The translations under genes and the position numbers were made by a program. This document shows, piece after piece, positions 8,375 through 18,613 of a stretch of DNA of 25,584 nucleotides. Position 1 is the stretch's first letter; each line of letters begins with the position of its first letter. Source of the stretch: Gammaproteobacteria bacterium (lineage in GTDB: Bacteria; Pseudomonadota; Gammaproteobacteria; Thiohalobacterales; Thiohalobacteraceae); assembly GCA_016214925.1 (NCBI GenBank), contig JACRMO010000070.1, positions 1 through 25,584 on the forward strand, in the 5' to 3' direction. The notes under the pieces were generated by a model, which was not told the origin of the DNA, did not search any database, and saw only the letters and a list, made by a program, of their open reading frames with translations.

Positions 8375-9145
8375 TTAGTGTGCTGTCGCTGCTGCCGCCG
8401 CCGTGGAACTGCCCAACACCTTGAGCGGACGGTCGGGGGATTCCTTCCAGGACACCACCACACCCTTGTTGAAGCGGACTTCCGATTTACCATAAAACCA
8501 GACATCGCCCACGGTCCGGGTCGGTACGCCTTCCACCTCGAAGACCTTGCCCGGCGTATCGCCACGGGTGAAGAAGGCGGCGGGCAGCGCGGGGGTGGCG
8601 GCGGATGGTGCCGGAGCAGGCGCGGCGGCAGGGGCCGCCGTCGTTTCCAAGGTATCCGTCGTATCCGTCTCCGTGACAGCGGATTCCAGCTCGCCCGCCG
8701 TTTCCTCTGGCATGGCCAGGGTGTCCGGCGTCGACGGTTCGACCCTGGGTTTATCGGTAATAGCCAGATACAAGGCGGCGCCCAAGACAGCCATGGCGAT
8801 GACCAACAGCCAGCGCGGTGTCTTGCCCACGGCGTCGACCGGCGGCGCCGGTATCGCGGTTCGAGGGGAACGACTGCGTTTGGCCTCCGTCGCGACGGAC
8901 CGTTGCACCGGGACCGGGACCGGCTCGCCCGGCAGATGACCATAGACGGTGTGATGCCGCGAGAGCATCTCGAAGGCCTCGTTCAGTTCGAGGATCCGCT
9001 GCGCGGCGAGGTGATGCTGGTCCGGGTGCGCCTCAAAACGGTCGGGGTGCCATTTCTGGACTAAGTGCCGATAGGCGGTTTGCAGCTCCGCCCACGTGCA
9101 GCCGGGTTCCAGATCGAGCAATTGGTAGCATTGCAAAAAATTCAT
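8375..9145 (-). CDS. Membrane-anchored J-domain protein
   Basis: A 256-residue protein with an N-terminal J domain (about 1-62) holding the invariant HPD at 33-35 in QKWHPDRF, which stimulates the ATPase of a DnaK-type Hsp70. A basic, proline-rich linker leads to one transmembrane helix (112-129). An Ala/Pro/Thr-rich spacer follows, then a small C-terminal domain (about 194-243, GKVFEVEGVPTRTVGDVW and following) of a type seen in other secreted or membrane proteins. The J domain would be cytoplasmic and the C-terminal domain periplasmic. ATG 9145 is used because it starts the J domain directly; the open frame extends 91 codons further upstream but that part is not protein-like. It is probably co-transcribed with the radical SAM gene downstream. 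Confidence 0.85.
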   Translation of the reverse strand: MNFLQCYQLLDLEPGCTWAELQTAYRHLVQKWHPDRFEAHPDQHHLAAQRILELNEAFEMLSRHHTVYGHLPGEPVPVPVQRSVATEAKRSRSPRTAIPAPPVDAVGKTPRWLLVIAMAVLGAALYLAITDKPRVEPSTPDTLAMPEETAGELESAVTETDTTDTLETTAAPAAAPAPAPSAATPALPAAFFTRGDTPGKVFEVEGVPTRTVGDVWFYGKSEVRFNKGVVVSWKESPDRPLKVLGSSTAAAAATAH

Positions 9146-9360
9146 GGGGCGTGCCAGAGCCAGTGCCTGGACACATCCTACCAAAAGCGCCGGCCAATGT
9201 GCGCCCCGTGAGCGGTAATCGCTGGCATGTCCCTGGGCAAACGGGCGGCAACGGCTTGCCGCATCCCCTCGCCATGCGGAAATCCCGGGGAAATCCCAGG
9301 TTCGCTTGTCGCCCTTACCCCGGTCGTCTCCCATAAGCAGGCGGTCAAATGCGCGGCAAA

Positions 9361-9384
9361 TGGATGTCTGGGTGGATGTCTGGG
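9361..9384. repeat. Exact tandem 12-bp repeat
   Basis: TGGATGTCTGGG occurs twice back to back (9361-9372, 9373-9384). It lies about 50 bp upstream of the candidate sigma-54 site. It could be a regulator binding site or a chance duplication. Confidence 0.6.
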
Positions 9385-9432
9385 CCCAAGCCGGCGCGGT
9401 TTGAACCGATTGGGGCAAGACGGGACACGGCG

Positions 9433-9446
9433 GGAACGAATCTTGC
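9433..9446 (+). promoter_or_regulatory. Candidate sigma-54 (-24/-12) promoter of the stator genes
   Basis: GG at 9433-9434 and GC at 9445-9446 are separated by exactly 10 bases. The surrounding sequence GGGAACGAATCTTGC matches the TGGCACG-N4-TTGCA consensus at about 9 of 12 positions. Transcription would start near 9458, leaving a 5' leader of about 47 bases before ATG 9505. Sigma-54 control of motility genes is common in gammaproteobacteria. No activator site was identified with confidence. Confidence 0.4.
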
Positions 9447-9504
9447 CTGCACTATCACCCAACCCCGCGCAGTGGGGGCGGGACACTACAGGGAGATAGC
9501 GGGT

Positions 9505-10314
9505 ATGACGGCCATTCGGCAATCCACGGTCATCGGTCTGGCGGGCGGCATGCTGTTGCTGGTGGGCATGATGGTCATGTCACCCGAGCATATCGGCATC
9601 TTTTTCAATATTCCGGGACTGCTGATGGTCATCGGCGGTACGTTCGCGGCGACCATTGTCAGTCGACCGATCCGCGATGTGCAGGCGGTCGTGCGCATCA
9701 TCCCCGAGCTGTTGCACGACGACGTCGCGCCGAGTGGTGTCGAAGTGCCGCAGCTGCTGCGCTTCGCCGAGAATTTCCGCATGGGTAACCTGCGCACCGC
9801 CGAGCGCGATCTTACCGGCATCGAGGAACCGTTTCTGCACGCGGGGCTGCGCATGGTGATCGATGGCTGCCAACCGCAGGATCTGCACAAGGCCCTGCAA
9901 TGGCGGATGGCCGGGCTGCGCGCCCGCGAACAGGGACAGGCGCATATTCTGCGCACCATGGCGGTGTTCGCGCCGGCCTTCGGCATGCTCGGCACCCTGT
10001 TCGGCTTGATGCAGATGTTATCCGCGCTGGGTGACAGCGGCCTGGCCGAGATCGGTAGCAGCATGGCCTTCGCGATGATTACCACGCTCTACGGATTGGT
10101 GGCCTCCAATCTATTCTTCAAACCGCTGGCGATTAAATTCGAGCGGCGCACTCATCAGCGTCTGCTGCGCATGAGCATGCTCATGGAAGGCATCCTGCTG
10201 GCGTATGAGAAGCGGCACCCGATGCTCATCAAAGAAGCCCTGGAGGCCTTCGAGCTGCATAACGACACGACGCCAGCGCAGTCGTCAGCCTACCTGACGC
10301 TGGTCAGAGCCTGA
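9505..10314 (+). CDS. motA: Flagellar stator protein MotA/PomA type
   Basis: A 269-residue inner-membrane protein with four helices at about 8-24, 33-53, 150-172 and 184-206. The signature APAFGMLGTLFGLMQML (156-172) is the third helix, which lines the ion channel. The cytoplasmic loop (60-148) carries the charged residues that contact the rotor. With MotB it would form the ion-driven stator of the flagellar motor. Start ATG 9505 follows GGGAG and GCGGG purine runs. An in-frame ATG at 9349 is rejected because the first 52 residues would not be protein-like. The partner gene starts 25 bp downstream but is frameshifted, so this stator may be non-functional unless another MotB exists. The coupling ion cannot be decided. 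Confidence 0.9.
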   Translation: MTAIRQSTVIGLAGGMLLLVGMMVMSPEHIGIFFNIPGLLMVIGGTFAATIVSRPIRDVQAVVRIIPELLHDDVAPSGVEVPQLLRFAENFRMGNLRTAERDLTGIEEPFLHAGLRMVIDGCQPQDLHKALQWRMAGLRAREQGQAHILRTMAVFAPAFGMLGTLFGLMQMLSALGDSGLAEIGSSMAFAMITTLYGLVASNLFFKPLAIKFERRTHQRLLRMSMLMEGILLAYEKRHPMLIKEALEAFELHNDTTPAQSSAYLTLVRA

Positions 10315-10339
10315 CCAGGCGAGATAAAAGGCCACAGCG

Positions 10340-11372
10340 ATGCGGACCCACGACACACGCGAACTCTGGCGACCAACCCGCGCGCACAGCGTGGCCGGTG
10401 CGCACACTGTAGAAGTAGCCTGGCCCTGGGAGCAGGAACTCGGCCAGGGGAGTGTCGATCAGGACACCTGGATGGTGAGCTTCGTCGATATTCTGATGCT
10501 GTTGCTCACACTCTTCGTCTTGTTGCTGGCCTATCAGAAAGGCGACAGCGAGCAGACCCGCCATCTCAGTGCGGCACTGCGGGTATCCACACCCGCGCAG
10601 GTGTCGATCGCGCCCGCACTACCCGCGCCCGTAACCGTTGCACAGACCGAGGCAACGGCATTGCCGCAACCTCAGCCGGCAACTCAGGCAATGCAACACG
10701 CCCAGGCAAGCCCGGAGATACAAGCGCAGCCGGAACGAAAGCAGACACAGGAACAGCAACCGCCATTGCTGCCGGATGCCGTGCCGTACGCCGGCACGCA
10801 CACATCGCCACGTATACCCATGACGGAAATCGCAGGCATGCCGGGTATGTTTGGCTTGCCACCTGCCATGGAAACTTCGGCGCTAACGTCGACCAATACA
10901 GCGGACGCACCGATCGTACACACGGGCACGCGCGCGGGTGACCCATTGCATGTCCCGCCGCAGAATAGCGTCGACAAACTACTCGCAGATCTAAAAGACA
11001 GTGCCTTGCAAGGGCGTGTCGAGGTCAACGTGCTGCCTGACAGCATCGCGCTGGAAATCAGCGACAGCATTCTCTTCGCACCGGCGAGCGCATCGCTGAC
11101 CGAGAAGGGCGGTCGACTGTTGGATGAACTGGCCGCCACGCTGAAGTCACACCGATAATGTGCCGATCCAGACCGCGCGTTTTCCCTCCAACTGGGAGTT
11201 GTCCTCGACACGCGCGACCGAAGTCACCCGGCGTCTTATCGAACGCGGTATCGCCCCGGCACGCGTGCGCGCCGTCGGTTTCGCGGACACGCACCCACGC
11301 GCGGACAACGCCAGCGTCGAAGGGCGGGCGCGCAACCGGCGGGTGTCCTTGGTGTTGATGGAAACGCGTTAA
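10340..11372 (+). pseudogene. motB: motB-type stator gene, frameshifted within the OmpA domain
   Basis: The first frame (10340-11158, 272 residues) has a short cytoplasmic part, one helix (46-64) with the proton-path aspartate D50 in SFVDILMLLLT, a long Gln/Pro/Thr-rich linker, and the start of an OmpA-like peptidoglycan-binding domain ending LDELAATLKSHR then TAA. The domain continues in a second frame from 11148: HTDNVPIQTARFPSNWE, and RGARNRRVSL-like text to TAA at 11370-11372. The usual residues between LK and HTDN (about eight to ten, containing a VEG-like strand) are missing. The 7-bp TCACACC at 11147-11153 reads in both frames, as expected if a deletion occurred between two such repeats. 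As written, no complete MotB can be made. It follows motA with AAAGG 10 bases before the ATG. Confidence 0.85.
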
Positions 11373-11387
11373 GCGCGGCTTGCGCTT
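11371..11387 (+). terminator. Possible terminator hairpin after the stator genes
   Basis: AAGCGC (11371-11376) pairs with GCGCTT (11382-11387), with a 5-base loop, beginning inside the stop codon. It is followed by GTCATG with no T run. It lies between the convergent motB and yaeQ genes. Confidence 0.3.
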
Positions 11388-11434
11388 GTCATGCGCAGGG
11401 CGCTTCGGAACACCGTACGGCGCAATACGCTAAG

Positions 11435-11989
11435 TTACTGCGCCCTACGATCCTGTTTCCAGATATCAGGTTCGATCGTCACGCTGTCGGTGGCATTGGC
11501 CAGCCAAATCTGACCGTCCTGCAGCGTGCATTGCAACTGCATGTTGCGTTCCGCGAGTTTTGCCAATGACTGCGTGGCGTCCGCCGGCAGATTGATCACT
11601 GTCAGATTATCGAAACGTTCCAGCTTGTCGCGGCACTTCTGCCACCACAGTTCCGCGCTGTGCCCGCTGTGACAATAGACGACCACCTGTTGGGCGCGGC
11701 CGCAGGCCTTGCGGATGCGTTTCTCATCGGGCTGACCGATGTCGATCCACACTTCGATGGCGCCGGTGAGATCTTTCTGCCAGAGATCCGGTTCATCGTC
11801 GGTGCTGATACCCTTGGTGAACGTCAGCGTCTCGCTCGCATGCCGGGCGAATGCCAGCACGCGTATCAACAGGCGTGCGTCGGTCTCCGAGGGATGCTGT
11901 GCCAGCGTCAGCGCATGGGTCGCATAGTAATTGCGGTCCATGTCGGCGATCTGCAGTTCGGCTTTGAAGATGGTTGCTTTGAGGGCCAT
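11435..11989 (-). CDS. yaeQ: YaeQ family protein
   Basis: A 184-residue cytoplasmic protein matching YaeQ along its whole length. It opens MALKATIFKAELQIADMDRN, then has HPSETDARLLIRVLAFARHA (32-51) and the LWQKDLTGAIEVWIDIGQPD block (about 69-88), all typical. YaeQ has a fold related to the PD-(D/E)XK nucleases and has been linked to transcription elongation phenotypes, but its activity is unclear. Length is normal. No good Shine-Dalgarno is seen before ATG 11989. It is followed by the convergent motB and preceded by the deaD gene 132 bp upstream on the same strand, with a REP-like element between. Confidence 0.9.
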   Translation of the reverse strand: MALKATIFKAELQIADMDRNYYATHALTLAQHPSETDARLLIRVLAFARHASETLTFTKGISTDDEPDLWQKDLTGAIEVWIDIGQPDEKRIRKACGRAQQVVVYCHSGHSAELWWQKCRDKLERFDNLTVINLPADATQSLAKLAERNMQLQCTLQDGQIWLANATDSVTIEPDIWKQDRRAQ

Positions 11990-12034
11990 GCAGTGGGTAT
12001 TGAGTCTGGTATTGAATCTGGGCTGAATCGTGCG

Positions 12035-12098
12035 CCTGTAGGAGCGGGCATGCCCGCGAACAGTCCGCTCAGTTCGCGGGCATGCCCGCTCCTACAGG
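12035..12098. repeat. REP-like element, perfect 26-bp inverted repeat
   Basis: Positions 12035-12060 are the exact reverse complement of 12073-12098, with a 12-base loop. Each arm contains the self-complementary core GCGGGCATGCCCGC and ends in the TGTAGGAGC / GCTCCTACA pair. This is a well-known dispersed extragenic palindrome type in gammaproteobacteria (from memory). It lies between deaD and yaeQ, both on the minus strand, and may act as a terminator or mRNA stabiliser. Confidence 0.9.
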
Positions 12099-12121
12099 TT
12101 GTGCTGCGAAAGCTTGGCTGA

Positions 12122-14059
<1,938 letters not shown>

Positions 14060-14114
14060 GTGGTGACCTGTCAATGCGGGAAGGGGGTGCGGACGTGCGA
14101 ATCTCTGGGCCGGG

Positions 14115-14120
14115 AGTATA
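14115..14120 (-). promoter_or_regulatory. Candidate -10 box for deaD
   Basis: TATACT is read on the minus strand at 14120-14115, matching five of six -10 consensus bases. It would give a leader of about 50 bases before ATG 14059. No convincing -35 box is seen at the right distance. Confidence 0.35.
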
Positions 14121-14207
14121 CGTCATTCCGGGGCATCTAGGTTGGAAGTGGGGTGGGGATGGGGTGAGAATGCGGAAAAAAGCCGGGCTAATGGCAAGTC
14201 AGTCTGG

Positions 14208-14213
14208 TATAGT
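14208..14213 (+). promoter_or_regulatory. Extended -10 promoter for rhlE
   Basis: TATAGT at 14208-14213 is preceded by TGG (14205-14207), giving the TGn extended -10 form that can work without a good -35 box. Transcription would begin near 14220 and leave a leader of about 140 bases before ATG 14359. Confidence 0.45.
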
Positions 14214-14214
14214 G

Positions 14215-14256
14215 CCGCGCATTCCGGCGCACTTCGGTCTGCGCCGTACTTCGCGG
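14215..14256 (+). promoter_or_regulatory. Structured 5' leader of rhlE
   Basis: A nested stem: outer CCGCG (14215-14219) with CGCGG (14252-14256), inner GGCGCA (14226-14231) with TGCGCC (14240-14245), and a loop holding CTTCGG. It lies at or just after the predicted start of rhlE transcription. It could affect rhlE mRNA stability or cold control, as for other helicase mRNAs with long leaders; that role is inference. Confidence 0.35.
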
Positions 14257-14358
14257 TCACCTCCCCGGTCAACCTCGATCTCATTCACCTTATGTGAATA
14301 CTGCCTAGACCGATCCAGGGCATTCCCCCGGGTAGGCATTCCAGGAGCAATATCCAAG

Positions 14359-15786
<1,428 letters not shown>

Positions 15787-15806
15787 GCGCGGCGTCGCTC
15801 AGTCAG

Positions 15807-15834
15807 TGCAACGGGACAGCCACGTCCCGTTGCA
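15807..15834. terminator. Bidirectional terminator between rhlE and the Rdx gene
   Basis: TGCAACGGGAC (15807-15817) and GTCCCGTTGCA (15824-15834) form a perfect 11-bp stem with a 6-base loop. It lies exactly between two convergent genes (stops at 15786 and 15844). It lacks a long T tract, so part of its action may need Rho. Confidence 0.65.
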
Positions 15835-15843
15835 GCGTAAACC

Positions 15844-16125
15844 TCACGTCTGATCCGAATGCCCCAAATCCTTCTCCGGCGCGATGAGGTCGCGGACGCG
15901 TTGCTTGAGCTCCTTGGGGTCGGGGTAGCGGCCTTCCTGTTTGCGCGACCAGATCATCGCGCCATCGGCGAGGCGCACTTCGAAAATGCCGCCCGTGCCG
16001 GGGATGAGGGTCACGCCGCCGAGGTCGTCCATGAAAGTGGTGAGCAGTTCCTGCGCCATCCAGGTGCTGCGCAGCAGGAAGCCGCATTGGCAGCAGTATT
16101 CGATTTCGATGCGGGGTTTGGTCAT
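15844..16125 (-). CDS. Rdx/SelW-like thioredoxin-fold protein
   Basis: A 93-residue protein of the SelT/SelW/SelH (Rdx) family. The redox motif is C11-C12-Q13-C14 in IEYCCQCGF, followed by the typical GTGGIFEVRLADGAMIWSRK (43-62) and YPDPKELKQRVRD blocks. In selenoprotein relatives the second position is selenocysteine; here it is cysteine. A redox role is likely; partners are unknown. Two ATGs are possible, 16131 and 16125. In the truncated duplicate at 20277-20327 the outer ATG is replaced by ACG while the inner one is kept, which favours 16125. A GGAAG site lies about 9 bases upstream of it. Confidence 0.85.
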   Translation of the reverse strand: MTKPRIEIEYCCQCGFLLRSTWMAQELLTTFMDDLGGVTLIPGTGGIFEVRLADGAMIWSRKQEGRYPDPKELKQRVRDLIAPEKDLGHSDQT

Positions 16126-16166
16126 GGGCATGCTTCCGGGTGCGCGGGGCGGGTGAGGGAAGTATA
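16103..16166. repeat. Direct repeat, left copy (island boundary)
   Basis: These 64 bp contain the first seven codons of the Rdx gene and about 40 bp upstream of its start. They are nearly identical to 20305-20366: by eye about four substitutions plus a 2-base length difference. Both copies are in the same orientation and lie 4.2 kb apart. Confidence 0.85.
16161..16166 (-). promoter_or_regulatory. Candidate -10 box for the Rdx gene
   Basis: TATACT is read on the minus strand at 16166-16161, about 36 bases before ATG 16125. It is the last part of the direct repeat and is also present in the right copy (20366-20361). No good -35 box is visible. Confidence 0.35.
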
Positions 16167-16169
16167 AAC

Positions 16170-16340
16170 CTACCTGACATGGATCCCTGAACCCTGTCGA
16201 TTCGCACGCCACCGATCCGCCAAGTGATACTTGCACAGCAGTGGGTTGTCGGCGTTGTCCGCCACATAGCCGGAGCCATCCCGCTTTGAAGTGCGCACGC
16301 CGATTGCGGTATGCTGCGCCATCGCCAGGATGCGATCCAT
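16170..16340 (-). CDS. Possible small protein or gene remnant, 56 aa
   Basis: ATG 16340 opens a 56-codon frame (MDRILAMAQH at the start, GSGIHVR at the end). Most third codon positions are G or C, like the genes around it. It ends only 45 bp upstream of the Rdx start and 3 bp outside the direct repeat. There is no ribosome site upstream, and I recognise no family. It could be the tail of a gene cut when the island formed, or chance. Confidence 0.3.
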   Translation of the reverse strand: MDRILAMAQHTAIGVRTSKRDGSGYVADNADNPLLCKYHLADRWRANRQGSGIHVR

Positions 16341-16390
16341 GCAGGAACTCAAGTCAGGAGGGGATAAGTTACAGACTAAGGAGTCAGCGC

Positions 16391-17497
16391 GTGCCGCGTA
16401 AAAACTCAAATCTTCTTCGCCTTAGACAGGCGCTATCGTCTATTGAACAGGAACATCAAAGTCTGGCGACAACCATCGGTTTGCTGGCGTCCTCCGGCCT
16501 CAACCACACCCAGCAAATGCCGGAGATGTGCCAATTCCTGAAAGAGGTTTTCAACCTGAGCAGTTGCGGTTTTTTCTGGGCGGATCAGGCGGGCAACATG
16601 CAGGACGCGTGGTGTCTCACGCCTGAATTCCTAAGCTTCAAGACCATCATGAGCTGTCTGGAGTACCAGGCGAGCGACACCCGCGCGTGGCCGACCTTCC
16701 AAGAGAACGTACTGGTGGGGGCGGTGGCCGGTTATTTACTGCCGTTCCAGAACGAGCGTTTCTATACTTCGACGCATTACCAGGCGACCTATCAGTCAGT
16801 CAACGTCAGACACATTCTGGATGTTGTACTTCACGATGGCGCGCGCCCCTTCGGCGCCCTGCTGCTGATGCGCAGTGCGGAGCAAGGCCCCTTCACGCCC
16901 GACGAGCGGAGCTTGCTGGCGAAGCTGATTCCCCTGTTCAACACCGCGTTCAGCACGCCGGACCGGGGCGACACTCACTACAGCGAAAAGGACATGACCG
17001 GCTTCGCGCTCGTCGGTCGCGATGGAAAATATAAATCCATGAGCGCGGACGCGCGCCGTATCATTTGGATACTGACCCATGCGCAGCCCGGCTCTTTTGC
17101 CGACCCCAACGATCCCTCCATCGAGCATCACCTTGAACAGATCGTGGCACGGCACGCGGAGCGACTTGGGTTGGGTGAGACATTGTCGATCGATATCGAC
17201 AACCGGTGGGGACGGTTTCATCTGGAATTCGAACAAGAACCCAACACACGCGATACGATTGTGAAGATATGCCGCAAACTGCCTTTGTTGTCCCAGTTGG
17301 CGTTTTGCCTGGCCAAACTCAATTTGCCGCCGATGCGCCAGATCGTCGCTTGGTTGCTGGCGCAGAACCATTCCCGCAACGAGATTGCCTCTTTGTTGGA
17401 TATTTCCGTCGAAACGGTCACCAGTCACATCAAGCTCATCTACAAAGCGACCGGCACATCCTCCAGCCATGGCTTGCTACTCATACTGGCGAATTGA
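16391..17497 (+). CDS. LuxR-family transcriptional regulator
   Basis: A 368-residue protein. The C-terminal 55 residues form a LuxR/GerE helix-turn-helix: LPPMRQIVAWLLAQNHSR, then NEIASLLDISVETVTSHIKL, with the usual E, V-T-H and K positions. The N-terminal 300 residues carry no receiver domain with a phosphorylatable aspartate; part of it (about 60-190) may be GAF-like, but this is not certain. The start is GTG 16391, with AAGGAG exactly 7 bases upstream. An ATG at 16241 in the same frame has no ribosome site and gives a poor N terminus. It is the first gene of the island and points toward the secreted-protein genes, so it may control them. Confidence 0.85.
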   Translation: MPRKNSNLLRLRQALSSIEQEHQSLATTIGLLASSGLNHTQQMPEMCQFLKEVFNLSSCGFFWADQAGNMQDAWCLTPEFLSFKTIMSCLEYQASDTRAWPTFQENVLVGAVAGYLLPFQNERFYTSTHYQATYQSVNVRHILDVVLHDGARPFGALLLMRSAEQGPFTPDERSLLAKLIPLFNTAFSTPDRGDTHYSEKDMTGFALVGRDGKYKSMSADARRIIWILTHAQPGSFADPNDPSIEHHLEQIVARHAERLGLGETLSIDIDNRWGRFHLEFEQEPNTRDTIVKICRKLPLLSQLAFCLAKLNLPPMRQIVAWLLAQNHSRNEIASLLDISVETVTSHIKLIYKATGTSSSHGLLLILAN

Positions 17498-17525
17498 TTT
17501 GAAACAGCCGGACAGGGGGCGATTG

Positions 17526-17573
17526 GCGCCCCAAACCATTCACCTCTATAGGTGAATCGGGCGCCTTAATTTA
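17526..17573 (+). terminator. Rho-independent terminator of the LuxR-type gene
   Basis: GGCGCCC (17526-17532) pairs with GGGCGCC (17559-17565) and encloses a second perfect stem, ATTCACCT (17538-17545) with AGGTGAAT (17550-17557). The right arm is followed at once by TTAATTTA. It starts 28 bp after the LuxR-type stop codon. An alternative stem GGGGCG/CGCCCC (17516-17521, 17527-17532) competes with it. Confidence 0.7.
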
Positions 17574-17919
17574 CGCGCAAGACCCTGCCTTTCCCCGTCA
17601 CAAATACCCCGCATCTTGTTGACTGTTAGATGACAAATGTCAATTTTGGCGGTCCTCACGCCCTGCCTTGGGCATTTGATGCGGGATTGCGCATATCGCC
17701 CTGCCCGGGAGACCATGCAGCCGCGCGGCATGTTGTTGAGGATTCAGCAAACTTCTTCAGCCATGCCCGGCTAATAAGAAACATCACCGCACCCGGTTGG
17801 ACGGGGTGAGTCGTCGGTGATCAAGGACGAATTTCCCGTCAGAGGAAGTACAGTTCTGTAGTGTTGTAACCTGTCTAACTCTGGCTCCGATCCAATAACT
17901 AAAGAAGTTAGGAGCCCTC
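17574..17919. other. Intergenic region upstream of the secreted-protein set
   Basis: There are 346 bp without a recognisable gene. It includes a TGACA-AA-TGTCA palindrome around 17631-17642, just after a TTGACT sequence, which could be an operator with a -35 box; no matching -10 box is clear. The end of the region forms the hairpin that covers the leader ribosome site (17883-17916). Confidence 0.45.
17883..17916 (+). promoter_or_regulatory. Hairpin covering the leader ORF ribosome site
   Basis: GGCTCC (17883-17888) and TAACT (17896-17900) pair with AGTTA (17906-17910) and GGAGCC (17911-17916), giving 11 base pairs with a 7-base bulge and an AAAGA loop. The GGAG Shine-Dalgarno of the leader ORF (17911-17914) is inside the stem. 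Confidence 0.5.
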
Positions 17920-18012
17920 ATGAATACCCAACAACGCAAAGTCATTGCGGCGCTGTCGCTGTGCGCGGCGGTCGTCGTACCCAACATCGCGTCCAACGAT
18001 TCACACGAATAA
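17920..18012 (+). CDS. Small leader ORF, 30 aa, signal-peptide-like
   Basis: ATG 17920 has GGAG 6 bases upstream and gives MNTQQRKVIAALSLCAAVVV and a short polar end (PNIASNDSHE). The N terminus is basic followed by a hydrophobic run, like a signal peptide with almost no mature part. Its TAA (18010-18012) touches the base of the next hairpin, which holds the ribosome site of the four-cysteine protein. A ribosome finishing the leader would open that hairpin, so the leader probably acts as a translational coupler; it could also be a real small membrane peptide. Confidence 0.55.
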   Translation: MNTQQRKVIAALSLCAAVVVPNIASNDSHE

Positions 18013-18029
18013 TAACCTCAGGAGGTTAT
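18012..18029 (+). promoter_or_regulatory. Hairpin covering the ribosome site of the first four-cysteine protein
   Basis: ATAACCT (18012-18018) pairs perfectly with AGGTTAT (18023-18029). The AGGAGG Shine-Dalgarno (18020-18025) lies in the loop and right arm, directly before ATG 18030. The hairpin begins at the last base of the leader stop codon. Confidence 0.55.
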
Positions 18030-18470
18030 ATGAACATCAAGCACGCGCTCGCCGCACTCGCATTGGGGCAGATGGTGATGGTCGGGCAAGCGTCCGCCGC
18101 CTGTGTGGCCGGTGATATTGCCGGTACTTGGTATACCCATTTGGCGTTTTGGAACAGTGTAGACGGAGGTGGATCGGAAGGCTGGCAACGATGCAAGGCG
18201 GTGGTTAACAGCAGCGGTGGCATCAGTACGGCAACATCGCAGTGCAATGATGAACTCGGTCGGGCCTACACGATTTCCGCAGGCACCTTGAGAGTGACCA
18301 CTGCGTGTCTTGTCACCGGCTCGCTCACAGTCAAACGGAACGGCGTAGTTCACGGTCGCGCGGTTGTGAGCTACGCCCAAATGGATAAGAACCATGCCAA
18401 TTTCTCAGGCCTTGGTTATGTCAGCACAGAGCCGGATGTCAAATTCAGCATTCAGGCGGTGAAGCAGTAA
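18030..18470 (+). CDS. Secreted four-cysteine protein, paralog 1
   Basis: A 146-residue protein with a signal peptide (1-23 or 24, ending GQASA). The mature part has four cysteines, C25, C55, C72 and C93, which could form two disulfides. It shares with the protein at 19734 the order C..D.AGTWY, RCK.VV.S.G, C, I..G.L.V...C...G.L, V.YAQM and the ending AVKQ. I do not recognise a named family. ATG 18030 is used because of the ideal AGGAGG spacing and because the open frame upstream (to 17961) overlaps the leader. It is the first full-length secreted protein of the island. Confidence 0.75.
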   Translation: MNIKHALAALALGQMVMVGQASAACVAGDIAGTWYTHLAFWNSVDGGGSEGWQRCKAVVNSSGGISTATSQCNDELGRAYTISAGTLRVTTACLVTGSLTVKRNGVVHGRAVVSYAQMDKNHANFSGLGYVSTEPDVKFSIQAVKQ

Positions 18471-18613
18471 TCCGCGTAACTCACGTCTAGCTGTGCGAAC
18501 GACGGGTTCCGCGAAGTCACTGGCAGGCAGGCACCAAGCCTGCAATAACAAGCGTCACAATCGATCAACAATAAAATGCTGCGCGTAGCCATGCCGTGGC
18601 AGAGGAGAAGATC

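Larger units (their letters stand above)
9146..9504. other. Divergent promoter region, 359 bp, no gene recognised
   Basis: This is the space between the J-domain gene (minus) and the motA-like gene (plus). It has no convincing coding frame. It contains two kinds of short tandem repeat: GGAAATCCCGG at 9278-9288 followed directly by a near copy at 9289-9300, and the 12-bp pair at 9361-9384. A candidate sigma-54 promoter lies at 9433-9446. Confidence 0.55.

Noticed and set aside
8303..9064. 253-codon plus-strand frame opposite the J-domain gene
   Set aside because: It is antisense to the HPD-containing J-domain protein, with Arg/Gly-rich text typical of shadow frames.
17631..17642. TGACA-AA-TGTCA palindrome as a binding site for the LuxR-type protein
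   Set aside because: It is a single short palindrome without a second copy or a clear promoter, too little to assign to a regulator.
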